64,000 bases of DNA from positions 11,834,725 to 11,898,724 of the forward strand of contig JAJEKV010000002.1 in NCBI GenBank assembly GCA_021234155.1, written 5' to 3'. Below the pieces are notes generated by a model, which was given only the letters and a program-made list of their open reading frames with translations, searched no databases and had not been told where the DNA came from. This DNA is from Isoetes taiwanensis. Lineage: Eukaryota; Streptophyta; Lycopodiopsida; Isoetales; Isoetaceae. The position numbers were made by a program, and so were the translations under genes. This document shows, piece after piece, positions 54,801 through 64,000 of this stretch; positions within the stretch are counted from its first letter, which is position 1; every line of letters begins with the position of its first letter.

Positions 54801-56548
54801 TGAAAATACAATGGTTCTCCACTTTAATTAGGTCACCCATGTCTCTGTAATAGACATGGAATTTCAAGAATAATATACAGGCCAACTGAGTTTATTCAAT
54901 CTCTTAAGGGCTGTAGAATTCAATGCATGGCAAACTATGGAATATCCACATTACCTTGTCATCGTCTCCTATGAAATCCCTTGTTTCTTTGTTTGTCGAA
55001 AGCTCAAATGCATGATGTCTGTTCTAAACATCTTTGCTCCTTTCATAGTTGACATGTGCCCACGAGGATAATTCCTCTCGTCTTTGGATGTTGAATATCA
55101 TGTAATAAAGCAAAGCCTAGTGTGTTAGAAATTTAGCACTCAACATAACAACATATAGCAACATATATTAAATCTTTTGTGGATCATCTTAACCTGCCAC
55201 ACACATAAGAACATGCTCTCTAGAGCCTTAAACAATACAACTCAACATGAAGCAAGTACAAAATTATTCATTTATCTACTAATCTTACTTGATGAATGGC
55301 ATCCACGTAAGGAGCCAAGTGTGATCCTAGGGCCTTCACAAGTCGCATTAAGAGATAGTTTGCTATACATTTATAGGTAGACGAGCCTCTAGTTTGTCAT
55401 CTATGATGATGTTACAAGATTGAAGAGATTGACAAAGGCATCTGACCACAATGATATCATAATGGATTCCACTCTCTAGAAGCAACACTCAAGGTTACAA
55501 AACCCAATTCGCACTTGACCCAGTTAAGCAATATTGCATGAACTATGTCGAAACATTTCAAAGAGCTTTCCTGCTTCAAACAATTTAAAGCACTGCCCAA
55601 TTTAGAAAGAAACTGGTGCACAAGAAGCCTCTGCTTTATGACTGCTTTATCGTATACATAGAAATATTGCAATGGATATCCAATTTCCTCACGCAAGGTG
55701 CCTAGGGTTTGCACTTAGGTGTTGTCGCACAAAGGGTTGCCCTCATAGAGTTGGTACAAAATGTATTGGGTCAATGTATAAGATGATTCTGCATCTCAAC
55801 CACATAGCATAACACAACAATTAAATGAAACTTATCATGCAATAATTGCTATATTTGAAGAATCCTATATTATAAAATCGCGGCGTCTGTCTGTCCGCCC
55901 GATCGATGGCCGAGATGGTCCCAATGTCCCTCGTCCCGATCGACGGCCCAGATTTGCCCTTTCGTCCCTCCCGCTGATCGACGGCTTAGATCGTACCCCC
56001 TCCACATTGGACAGTTTACGCCCTTTGAAACAAAAAGGCACATCTTTGTTTTTTCGAAAGGGTGTGCTTAGGAAATTTTGATCATGATCAAAAGCCATTG
56101 ATTACGTCGAAGCTCTTAAGCTTAGGATTTTGGATTTTGGTTTGAAGCTTGAAGCCTGCAAAAACTCCAAATTTTGAGGTTCAATGTGTTATGCGGAAAA
56201 AAATATTAAATACATGCAGGCATCGGCCATTTAATTTTAGGGTTTTTACCTCTAAACTTCAGGCAACTGTGACGAATTTGGAGGTTCATTGTGATACTTG
56301 ATTCTTTCATGAACAGAGTCGTCTGAAAGTCGGATTTTCTGGCGCTTCTGGTTTAGGGCATGCGTCCCACAGGTAACCTTTTATGTAAATACATTTCTTC
56401 AGATAGGCCGGATTTTCCTATCCCAGATTCAAATCCCAGTTCATCTTTATTGCTTGGTTGACTGTAGTATGTGAGCATGCATCATTTAGGGTGTGCTTTA
56501 TCTTGCTCATCTTACTCAAGGAAGTGCCTGATTATTACCAAAAAACAA
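54801..56548. other. Unassigned, with a GC-rich block at 55868-56030
   Basis: No gene recognised. The block at 55861-56030 starts TCCTATATTATAAAATCGCG with CGTCTGTCTGTCC, text that resembles the left ends of some Helitron-type elements. No matching 3' end was convincingly found (see rejected items). Confidence 0.35.
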
Positions 56549-57045
56549 GTTCTTAAGTTTGGTACTGATGTAAAAGAGTCAAGTGCATTTATTTATTCGA
56601 CGGAGAATGATTCAACTTCTGTACTGTGTAATCAGTATATATTAAATGCAATATATGCGCATTAGCATGCCTTGCATCCACTTCCTAATGAAGCAAGTCT
56701 AAGTCGAAACTTACCTTACATTTTTTAAAGTGAGAAAGGGTCTTTTGTCTACTCAAATTGCTAAGATCACTTTGTTTTCCTGGTGGCCTGAATTTGGCAT
56801 GCTTTATATATGGCTAGACGCTTGATAAGATGCTGTAGAATGAATCGGAGCAACGTAGAGAATGGTAGATATGCAGATATGGATGTATGACTGATTGTCG
56901 TTGGATAGCAGAATATGACTACTAAGGGAGATACACGGCTGGATTCTATGAGGATTGCATGAGGAGCATTTTTTTCTGGAAAATATGCAATATGTGCTTA
57001 TTAGGATGTCTTGCATCTTCTCCTAATGAAGCAACTCTATGGATA
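56549..57045. repeat. Dispersed repeat R, copy 1
   Basis: Shares TCTTAAGTTTGGTACTGATG, GAGAAAGGGTCTTTTGTCTA and AAGGGAGATACACGGCTGGA with 61196-61655 and, for the first half, with 62155-62412. No coding function seen. It also contains two related sub-units, each with CCTAATGAAGCAA(G/C)TCTA. Confidence 0.85.
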
Positions 57046-58450
57046 GGCATCGAGAGCTGTCGGATTGGCATATTCGCCCCTTATTCCATAATCTACACCG
57101 TACGTAAAATTCCTCGTTTGTGGGGTATGCAAGTACAAGATTTGCTATACTGTATAATAAGATTCGCAAAATACTATAAGATTTCAACCGGAATACTATA
57201 TGGTGTTGATTTAGACGTCCAAAAATACAATTATGAGGGCTCTCGCCGCCCCTACGCCACCCAGGTGTGAATATGCACCCAAACCAAAGGGGTTTAAGGG
57301 GATTTTAATTTAAATGTGTTGGATCCAATGGTTATATTTATTAATGTCAATGGTAGTTATGTGTTGGTTATTATACTAAAAAATTTTGGCCCTTCGGGCC
57401 ATAAAAAAAAGTGACGATGAGAATATAAAAAAAGACATTTAAAACATGTAGCAATATGTGTTATGTGTTTATGTTAATAATGTTAATGATAGCTATGTGT
57501 TGGTTGTTATATCGAAAAAATTTTTCGGCCCGGGCCTAAAATTTCTGTTCTCGTTATTCTAATCAAACTAGAAGCATGGCGGTTTGCATAAAAATGGAAA
57601 GCAGAGGAGTCAATTAATATACATAAGCAACTTTTTTCATTAAATGTACACCAACCAAAGGTTTAGTAGCTTCTTATGCTGAGGAAAATAAGAAATGAGG
57701 AAGAGCTACATAGTTACTTCCTCCAAAAAAGCAAACAGAATAACTACCAGCGGATACAATAGTGTCATGAATGGAGCAAGAAGCTGTAAGAGTTTTGGAG
57801 TGCATGGTAATCATTAATTAAAAAGGGAGAAGATACACAATAGAGTCCAAGTATTTAAATGCATTGCCAACCCAAATAACTACATTGTATGAACAATAAC
57901 CATGTCCACTGCACTCAACGTGATTAAATTAATGTTTCCACCTAATCGTAACAACTTACATTATGTTGTTCAACATCGAAAAAATCCTTTGTACTCTTGC
58001 ATTGATGTCTATATGATTCTGTACACCAGAAGAACGCCATGCAAATAGGGAGAAGAACGCCATGCAAATAGGGAGAAGGAAAATATATTGAGCTTTTACG
58101 TAAGAATGAAACAATATAAAATCTCTGCTGCAAGCTCACTTTAAATAAAAATTGGGATCGACGTCACTTGTTACTTTTTCATTTGCTTTGGCGTGGATGA
58201 TCTTTTAATTTGGAGTTAACCAAATAATCAAAAGAATCAACGTGTTGCTTAACAAGCCCCCGACACGCAAGGAAAACCATAATGACGTGCCTCACATGGA
58301 AACAATTTCGTTTCGGTGAGGAAATAACATACCTTTAGAAACGCTGGAAGCAACTGAAATTTATCTTGAAGTTTTAATAGATGCTTCTAAGGGTTTCTTG
58401 TTCAATGACCGCATGAAATCGGCATTCTTGCACTTGTTTACGCGGGACAA
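57046..58450. other. Unassigned region with short GC hairpins
   Basis: Two hairpin-forming GC islands, GGCCCTTCGGGCC at about 57388-57400 and CGGCCCGGGCC near 57526, lie in otherwise AT-rich DNA, each preceded by similar text (TGTGTTGGTTGTTAT). A 25-bp tandem (GAAGAACGCCATGCAAATAGG) lies at 58030-58076. No gene recognised. Confidence 0.4.
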
Positions 58451-58699
58451 GATTACGTATAGTGAATCGAAAACTTGACTTTATCGAATGTCTTCCAATA
58501 GAGATGGTAACCGAGAAGGTGATAACTTACATGTTCGATGAGCTGGAGCGTAAGCGAACCGGAGCAGCGGTCGGCACAATCTGGTTGTCTCCTTTCACTT
58601 CCACCAAATTCTACTCAGACCTGAGATGTGTGCATAGGATTATTGTGTGCTTACAGTTCGGTGGGACCTTGAAGGGTTTTCACAAGCTCTTCAATCGCC

Positions 58700-59467
58700 T
58701 TTGCCATTGCATGCATGGCCTCTGCATCATCCTCCATCAAAAAAGCGGTCTTTGTTTTTGTGACTTGGGGTGCATACACGAAGGAACGCTACCGCCTTGA
58801 AGCAAGTTTGGATGCTTGCTTCATGGCCAAGCTTTGGGATCTGAGAGCCCATTACATGTCAAGGTGGCAAATTATCGGCAACGAGTTAATCCCATGCTCA
58901 CGAGGGGCCCACACCACTACACATGCACCCATCTACCCATGAAAAAGCCGCAGGGTGATTGCTTCCATTCATACGAGGTGCACACCACCTCCGCATTGAG
59001 GACGGGGAGATGGATTCGGGGCAGCGTGAGGGCAGAGTCCATCCAATGCCGTCAACGGGGCGCCATTGAGGATGAAAGTCACGCCCTCGGGCCTGTCGGC
59101 GTCACGAGCATATCCGGCTCGGTATGCTTTCGGTTAGTTGTGCCCCATCGGGCCTTGCATGAGCTACTGAGCCACGGCCTCTGTAGGCTTGTTGGGATCA
59201 TTACCTCGGGGAGGGTAATGGATCTGCGGACTTCGGTTATGCCCCCGGGTCCGACATTAACCTCAATGGTGTACTTGTGATTATGTATATAAGCATGCGG
59301 TATGTCGGCATCCTTATTGCTACTAAGGTTTTCCCAGAAAACCCTTGCCGGTGGGGTTTTTAATCGGTAGTAGTAATACGCTGCTGCTCTCTCTTTGTAC
59401 TTGGGTCCCATAGGCGGTTGGTCTCCGTGGGCGATAAAATCATATTCTATTCTATTCTATTCTATAT
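58700..59467 (+). mobile_element. LINE family H 3' fragment, plus strand
   Basis: Text parallel to the other copies: YRLEASLDACFMAKLWDLRA near 58790, RGAHTTTHAPIYP, ALRTGRWIRGSVRAESIQC with RQRGAIEDESHALG, and a short C-terminus. The 3' end has a hairpin (AAAACCCTTGCCGGTGGGGT), TGGGTCCCATAGGCGGTTGG and a (TTCTA)n tail at 59444-59467. 5'-truncated and frameshifted. Confidence 0.85.
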
Positions 59468-60297
59468 CCGTGTCAACACAAAAAGGGTCACTACTTATTG
59501 TGTTGGTCGGGTTCCGCTCATAATCCAAAAATGCCTCTTTTCATCCATTTCGACCAAAAAGAATCATCCTTTACTTTAATCTACGGGACAAGGAAAAAGG
59601 AGAGGATCTTTGACCGATTCGACACGGATGGCATCCGTCGCACCAGTTCTTAGCTCTTGCCCCAAATTTGGATCAATGCCCAAATTCTCCAAATCAACCT
59701 CACAATCTAAAATAGAACTTGACTGACACAGGGCTCTTTGCTTAGCCAAGAATCAAGCTCCTTGAATATATCCTTATCGAAACAAGAGGGCTTCTTTTTT
59801 CCCTTCTATCTTCGGTTGCATTGGCCAAAAGGGCTCAACCCGGGAGGCGTTGCCAATCTCTAATTCGTTTATAATCGAAACAAGGCTGAACCATCTCTTT
59901 TTTAAAGCAACGGGGTCTCTATCTACTTTTTACGAGATCTCATAGACTCTGAGATAGATTTCCATTTATGGGTACTTTAGGCGCAGAGAGAGACGAAGAA
60001 GAGGAAACGCCAATATCATCTTTGGCGGATGGCATAGATGTGGGAGGTATGGCCACCTCCACGAACCCTAAAGTAACCTAAAATAACCCTAAAGTGAATA
60101 AAAAGAAATAAAAAGGAATAAAAATAAAAAGGGGTAAACCATTGGGGATATGGGATTTAGACCATAAAAATGCAGAGTGCACTCTAGATATACTGATTAG
60201 TATGCTTCGCATAATACGCCCATGAAATCATATGAAAACCATGCCAAAAAGCGTATAAAATCACAAAAAAAAACCCCTGTTATAATGCTACATATTG
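59468..60297. other. Unassigned, no gene recognised
   Basis: No convincing reading frame. The composition of 59570-59960 is less AT-rich and looks like old coding or organelle-derived debris, but nothing could be named. Confidence 0.35.
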
Positions 60298-61655
60298 AAC
60301 CTGGGTAGAAATCAGTAGTAGAAGTTTTGATGCCCAAATAGAGATATCAGATCCCTCATTATATTGATCTTTTAAATTGTTCCGGGGGCAGTTCTAAATA
60401 GCTTTCATTAGAGGTAATTTGAGATCTCATTTTGTCCCATTAAGGGATGCTTAAAAAGCCACATCAGCTTTTTAAACTGTCCAATAAGAGAAGAGCTCCA
60501 GTGTATTTTATTCCACTATTATGTGGCAGTAGTAATTAATGCAGTTCTAACTAACTTTTGCAGTGTCATTTTTCTACTATAACTTTTGATCAAAAACTCC
60601 GATTCGAACACTATTTGTGGCAATGGATTCGTCTCCTCAAGATCTTTCTAATGACAACCCGTTGTTATATCTTTTGGGATGTAAATATATAAGAAAAGAA
60701 CAAAAAACCATATTTTTTAAGGTTAACACATATGGCTTGTATTGAAATACATCATAACCATATATCACTTGAAAGATCTTTTCATTCTGCATCTAATGCA
60801 ACAAACGCCGCAGCATTTTCATGAGTAGATCAAAAGTTATAGGGAAAAAACGATAGCAATGAAGTTATTAATGCTGCATTAATTGCAGTTTGATGTAGAG
60901 TAGTCATTCTATTGGAGGATTCTTATGGGGACAAAAGGAGATCTCAAATTACCTCTAATGGTTGCTAATCAAATGGAAGAAATAGAGCGGTTGTGGTGTG
61001 TTGTATTCTATATGCTGTAAAAATGTTGAAGTAAGTATGCTTGCAATTTTTGAAAGAAATGCTAAGGGCCTTAAACCTCATGTTTGTTATTGCTTACATT
61101 GAGTATTTACACCATGTTATTCCAAGGATATGATCCGCATGTTGAATGGATTTTGTGAAGACAATGATGTTGATAAGGTTTAATGTGGTGAGTAATGGCT
61201 TAAGTTTGGTACTGATGTAAAAGAGTCAAGTGCATTTATTTATTCGACGGATAATGATTCAACTACTGTACTGTGTAATCAGTGTATATTAAATGCAATA
61301 TGTGCGCATTAGCATGCCTTGCATCCTCTTCCTAATGGAGCAAGTCTACTTCGCAATTTACCTTACATTTTTTAAAGTGAGAAAGGGTCTTTTGTCTACT
61401 CAAATTGTTAAGGTCGCTTTGTTTTTCTGGTGGCCTGAATTTGGCATGCTTTATATATGGAAGACGTTTGATAAGATGTTGTAGAATAAGTATAAGAATA
61501 AGTCGTTGGATAGCAAAATATGACTACTAAGGGAGATACACGGCTGGATTCTATGAGGATTGCATGAAGAGCATTTTTTTCTAGAAAATATGCAATATGT
61601 GCTTATTACGATGTCTTGCATCTTCTTTCTAATGAAGCAACTCTATGAACAGGCT
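60298..61655. repeat. Tandem unit 1 of a complex repeat (contains repeat R copy 2 and a MITE)
   Basis: Order: GAACCTGGGTAGAAATCAGT block, MITE (60406-60960), GTTGCTAATCAAATGGAAGA block, then repeat R (61196-61655). The same blocks recur in the same order at 61752-62412 without the MITE. Confidence 0.85.
60406..60960. mobile_element. Foldback MITE, CATTAGRG family, copy 2
   Basis: The ends CATTAGAGGTAATTTGAGAT and (reverse complement) CATTAGAGGTAATTTGAGAT are perfect inverted repeats, continuing to TTTTGTCCCAT on the left and TTTTGTCCCCAT on the right. The duplicate at 61860 reads TAGCTTTGTTGCTAATC with no insertion. The filled site keeps TAGCTTT and GTTGCTAATC with no duplicated base. Length (555 bp) and termini agree with 2070-2619. 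Confidence 0.9.
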
Positions 61656-61751
61656 TAGCAACTGACTTATAGTTTTTATTATTGGAAAGGGCTGATCAAC
61701 CTGATAATTCAAGTATGTACTTTTTCTGATTTTGAGTTATGCACAATACTA

Positions 61752-62412
61752 ATGAACCTGGGTAGAAATCAATAATAGAAGTTTTGATGCCCAAGTAGAG
61801 ATATCAGATCCCTCTAATTATATTGATCTTTTAAGTTGTTTCAAGGGCAGTTCTAAATAGCTTTGTTGCTAATCAAATGGAAGAAATAGAGCGGTTGTGG
61901 TGTGTTGTATTCTATATGCTGTAAAAATGTTGAAGTAAGTATGTATCCAAATTCGTTGGATTCTTCCTACAGATTCTGACATGGCTTTTTACTATGGCTT
62001 GCAATTTTTGAAAGAAATGCTAAGGGCCTTAAGCCTCATGTTTGTTATTGCTTACATTGAGTACTTACACCATGTTATTCCAAGGATATAATCCGCATGC
62101 TCAATGGATTTTGTGAAGACAATGATATTGATATGGTTTAATGTGGTGAGTAATGGCTTAAGTTTGGTACTGATGTAAAAGAGTCAAGTGCATTTATTTA
62201 TTCGACGGAGAATGATTCAACTTCTATTCTGTGTGATCAGTATATATTAAATGCAATAGCATGCCTTGCATCCTCTTCCTAATGAAGCAAGTCTATGTCG
62301 CAACTTATCTTGCATTTTTTAAAGTGAGAAAGGGTCTTTTGTCTACTCAAATTGCCAAGATCGCTTTGTTTTTCTGGTGACCTGAATTTGGCATGCTTTA
62401 TATATGGCTAGA
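61752..62412. repeat. Tandem unit 2 of the complex repeat (repeat R copy 3)
   Basis: Same block order as 60298-61655 but without the MITE. It has an extra ~40 bp near 61943-61996, and repeat R ends early at about 62412. It thus supplies the empty site for MITE copy 2. Confidence 0.85.
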
Positions 62413-62423
62413 CGCACTAGAAA

Positions 62424-63080
62424 ATAGAAAATAGGAACGACAATTAGCTGTTTATTGCATGGAAGTCGGTCGTCATTCGAGCAAGTGTTGTCGAATTCAA
62501 TTGTTTATTTTGTTGGTAAGTGTGACTTTTTGTCTTCACATTTTTGCAAACTTTTAATGCATAGAAGTGTCCACCGCTCAAACAACATTAGTTACAGGAT
62601 ATCCACAAAATACACAGACTAAAGGTTAGGTATTCTAAATGTTTAATAAGATACGTATTTTAACTGTTCTTTCTGTGGTCAGTTCAAACAACACTATAAG
62701 TAATATCTTGACATCCATTCGAAATATAATTTTTGTTTGCCACATTGTACTGAAGTTGTTGCTAGGTGTTTGCAGTTGTAGACAAAGACAAGTAGCAGAC
62801 AACATTACACTGGGGTTTCAGGTAATTTTGATATGTATGTTTCTCTCTTTTTTCAAAATTTATCCTTTCTAATCCTTTGCAATATCATGCGTTTTTCAAA
62901 ACTGAAATCTTTACACATTCAATCATGGTGGTTTCATTGAGTATCCCATGGTTGCTCCAAGTAATTAGAAAATAGGAACGTCAGTTAGCAGTTTATTGCA
63001 TAGAATTGTGTCCCCATTCAAGCAAGCATTGTCGAATTCTATTGTTCATTTTGTTGATAAATGTGTCTTTCCGTGTTCAC
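62424..63080. repeat. Pair of ~115-bp diverged direct repeats
   Basis: 62424-62540 and 62966-63080 share AAAATAGGAACG, GTTTATTGCAT, TTGTCGAATTC and TTCACAT in order. A further ~45-bp pair (CAATACCT(G/C)AATAAAAGAGA) is at about 63086 and 63178. No gene seen. Confidence 0.75.
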
Positions 63081-63239
63081 ATCACAATACCTGAATAAAA
63101 GAGACAAGAATTTGGAATTCTGTTTTAAAAGGCATTAAATCTAAGAATTTCAATTTGGTCAAGAGACCGTGCTTTTACAATACCTCAATAAAAGAGACAA
63201 GAATTGGAATTCTGTTTTAAATTTGAGACTGTCCATTGT

Positions 63240-64000
63240 ACTGAATATCCTTTGCATGACTTGCTTTATGATCCCACCATCACTAGCTCATATTCCCATT
63301 CCCATCATATAGGTCTTCCTAGATGCCGTCTACAAGAAAGCAAATTGCTCAGTCAGTCCATGTGCAAGAACTGTCAACTAAGGGGATGTCACACTCCTCA
63401 AAAATATTTGTAGGCAGAGATCCGGTAGTACCGTAGATGTGTTCAAATGTGAAGCAATATGCACGAAGTTGAATCTGCAGAATAAACAGAGTCGTGTAAT
63501 GCAACCAAGCCATATATATATGCAGTTGCTCACATCAACTTTCACAAAGGAGATGGCGAGGAGGAAGAATCCTCCAATAAAGGGGAAGGGCTGGTCTCGG
63601 CATGCATGAAGAGGCTGGGGTCGTGAGGAAGTGGCATGCAATTGGTGGCGAGATGAGGGAGCTCTTGGAATCCCCTTCGGTTGAGAGGTATGTGGATTGC
63701 TCTTCCTCTCAATATAATTGGAGACCCCGATAGATTGTGTTTTGGAGACTCGGTCTTGATCCCATCAAGCATACCCCTTTCAAACCGGATGCGGATGCCC
63801 TCTTCCCCGTGCTTGGGAAGGGATCACTTGCTGGTGATGCCCTCTTCTAGGGTGCATGTAGCTGATGTGCCTCTGGGGTGCCCTTGGATACCTCTCGGGA
63901 TGCCAGGCGGCAGCCCTAACTCCCCGTGTCGCCCGCCTGGCGGAGCAATGATCTTGTTGCTTTCGCATCACTTTCGGTAGGGGTTTTCAGATTGGATCAA
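63240..64000. other. Unassigned right end of the window
   Basis: The region becomes more GC-rich after 63540, with open frames on both strands (for example plus-strand MRGMWIALPLNIIGDPDRL at 63681). I recognise no family and cannot tell whether an exon of a gene beyond the window lies here. Confidence 0.3.

Noticed and set aside
55861-57540. A Helitron from TCCTATATTATAAAATCGCG to one of the GC hairpins
   Set aside because: The left end looks suggestive, but neither hairpin is followed by a CTRR end next to a T at a plausible distance, and no Rep/helicase text is present.
59570-59960. Organelle DNA insertion
   Set aside because: Composition differs from the surroundings but I recognise no organelle gene text. 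A search would be needed.

Overview
This window looks like nuclear DNA from a land plant with a large, repeat-rich genome. A fern or other seed-free vascular plant is my best guess. That is an inference from the DYW-type PPR gene, plant LINEs with a zinc-binding C-terminus, a chromodomain Ty3/gypsy element, long introns/spacers and heavy nesting of decayed elements. I can support only one nearly intact host gene, a PPR-DYW protein at 15142-17666 that carries a one-base frameshift. Almost everything else is mobile DNA or its debris.

Layout. 1-2942 repeats 18951-21190 as a long direct duplication that spans the left edge of an LTR element; a 550-bp foldback MITE sits only in the first copy. 4108-8197 is a decayed L1-like LINE (endonuclease, RT, zinc-binding end, poly-A), followed by a scrap of a different LINE. 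8796-14862 is a scrambled cluster of one old Ty3/gypsy family: pol, short LTR and gag on the minus strand, a gag on the plus strand, and a third gag on the minus strand placed tail to tail with it. 15142-17666 is the PPR-DYW gene.

20479-32983 is a complete minus-strand LTR retrotransposon with 5-bp target duplications (TCCTT), LTRs of about 1.65 kb, a PBS and a PPT, but no gag-pol that I can recognise. Inside it (23445-30370) lies a 6.9-kb DNA transposon with terminal inverted repeats and a TTAT duplication. That transposon holds two convergent multi-exon genes: a transposase-like gene on the plus strand, and on the minus strand a gene combining a coiled coil, a RING-like cysteine/histidine cluster, a basic stretch and an FCP1/HAD phosphatase-like domain. 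This is the most unusual system in the window.

33015-40355 holds LINE fragments, a tRNA-derived SINE and a decayed second PPR gene. 40356-52816 is a chromovirus inserted, with a CATAT duplication, into the 3' part of a LINE (38818-40355 continuing at 52822-53176). It has an extra tandem LTR and, between the PBS and gag, a clear histone H3 fold fragment. 53177-64000 is mostly noncoding: two more copies of the same LINE 3' end, a three-copy dispersed repeat, and a second 555-bp foldback MITE whose empty site is preserved in a neighbouring duplicate.

Order of events readable from the nesting: LTR element insertion, then duplication of its left junction, then MITE insertion; and LINE insertion, then chromovirus insertion, then (in one LTR) insertion of another small inverted-repeat element. 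Gene functions are inferred from motifs read by eye; no searches were run.
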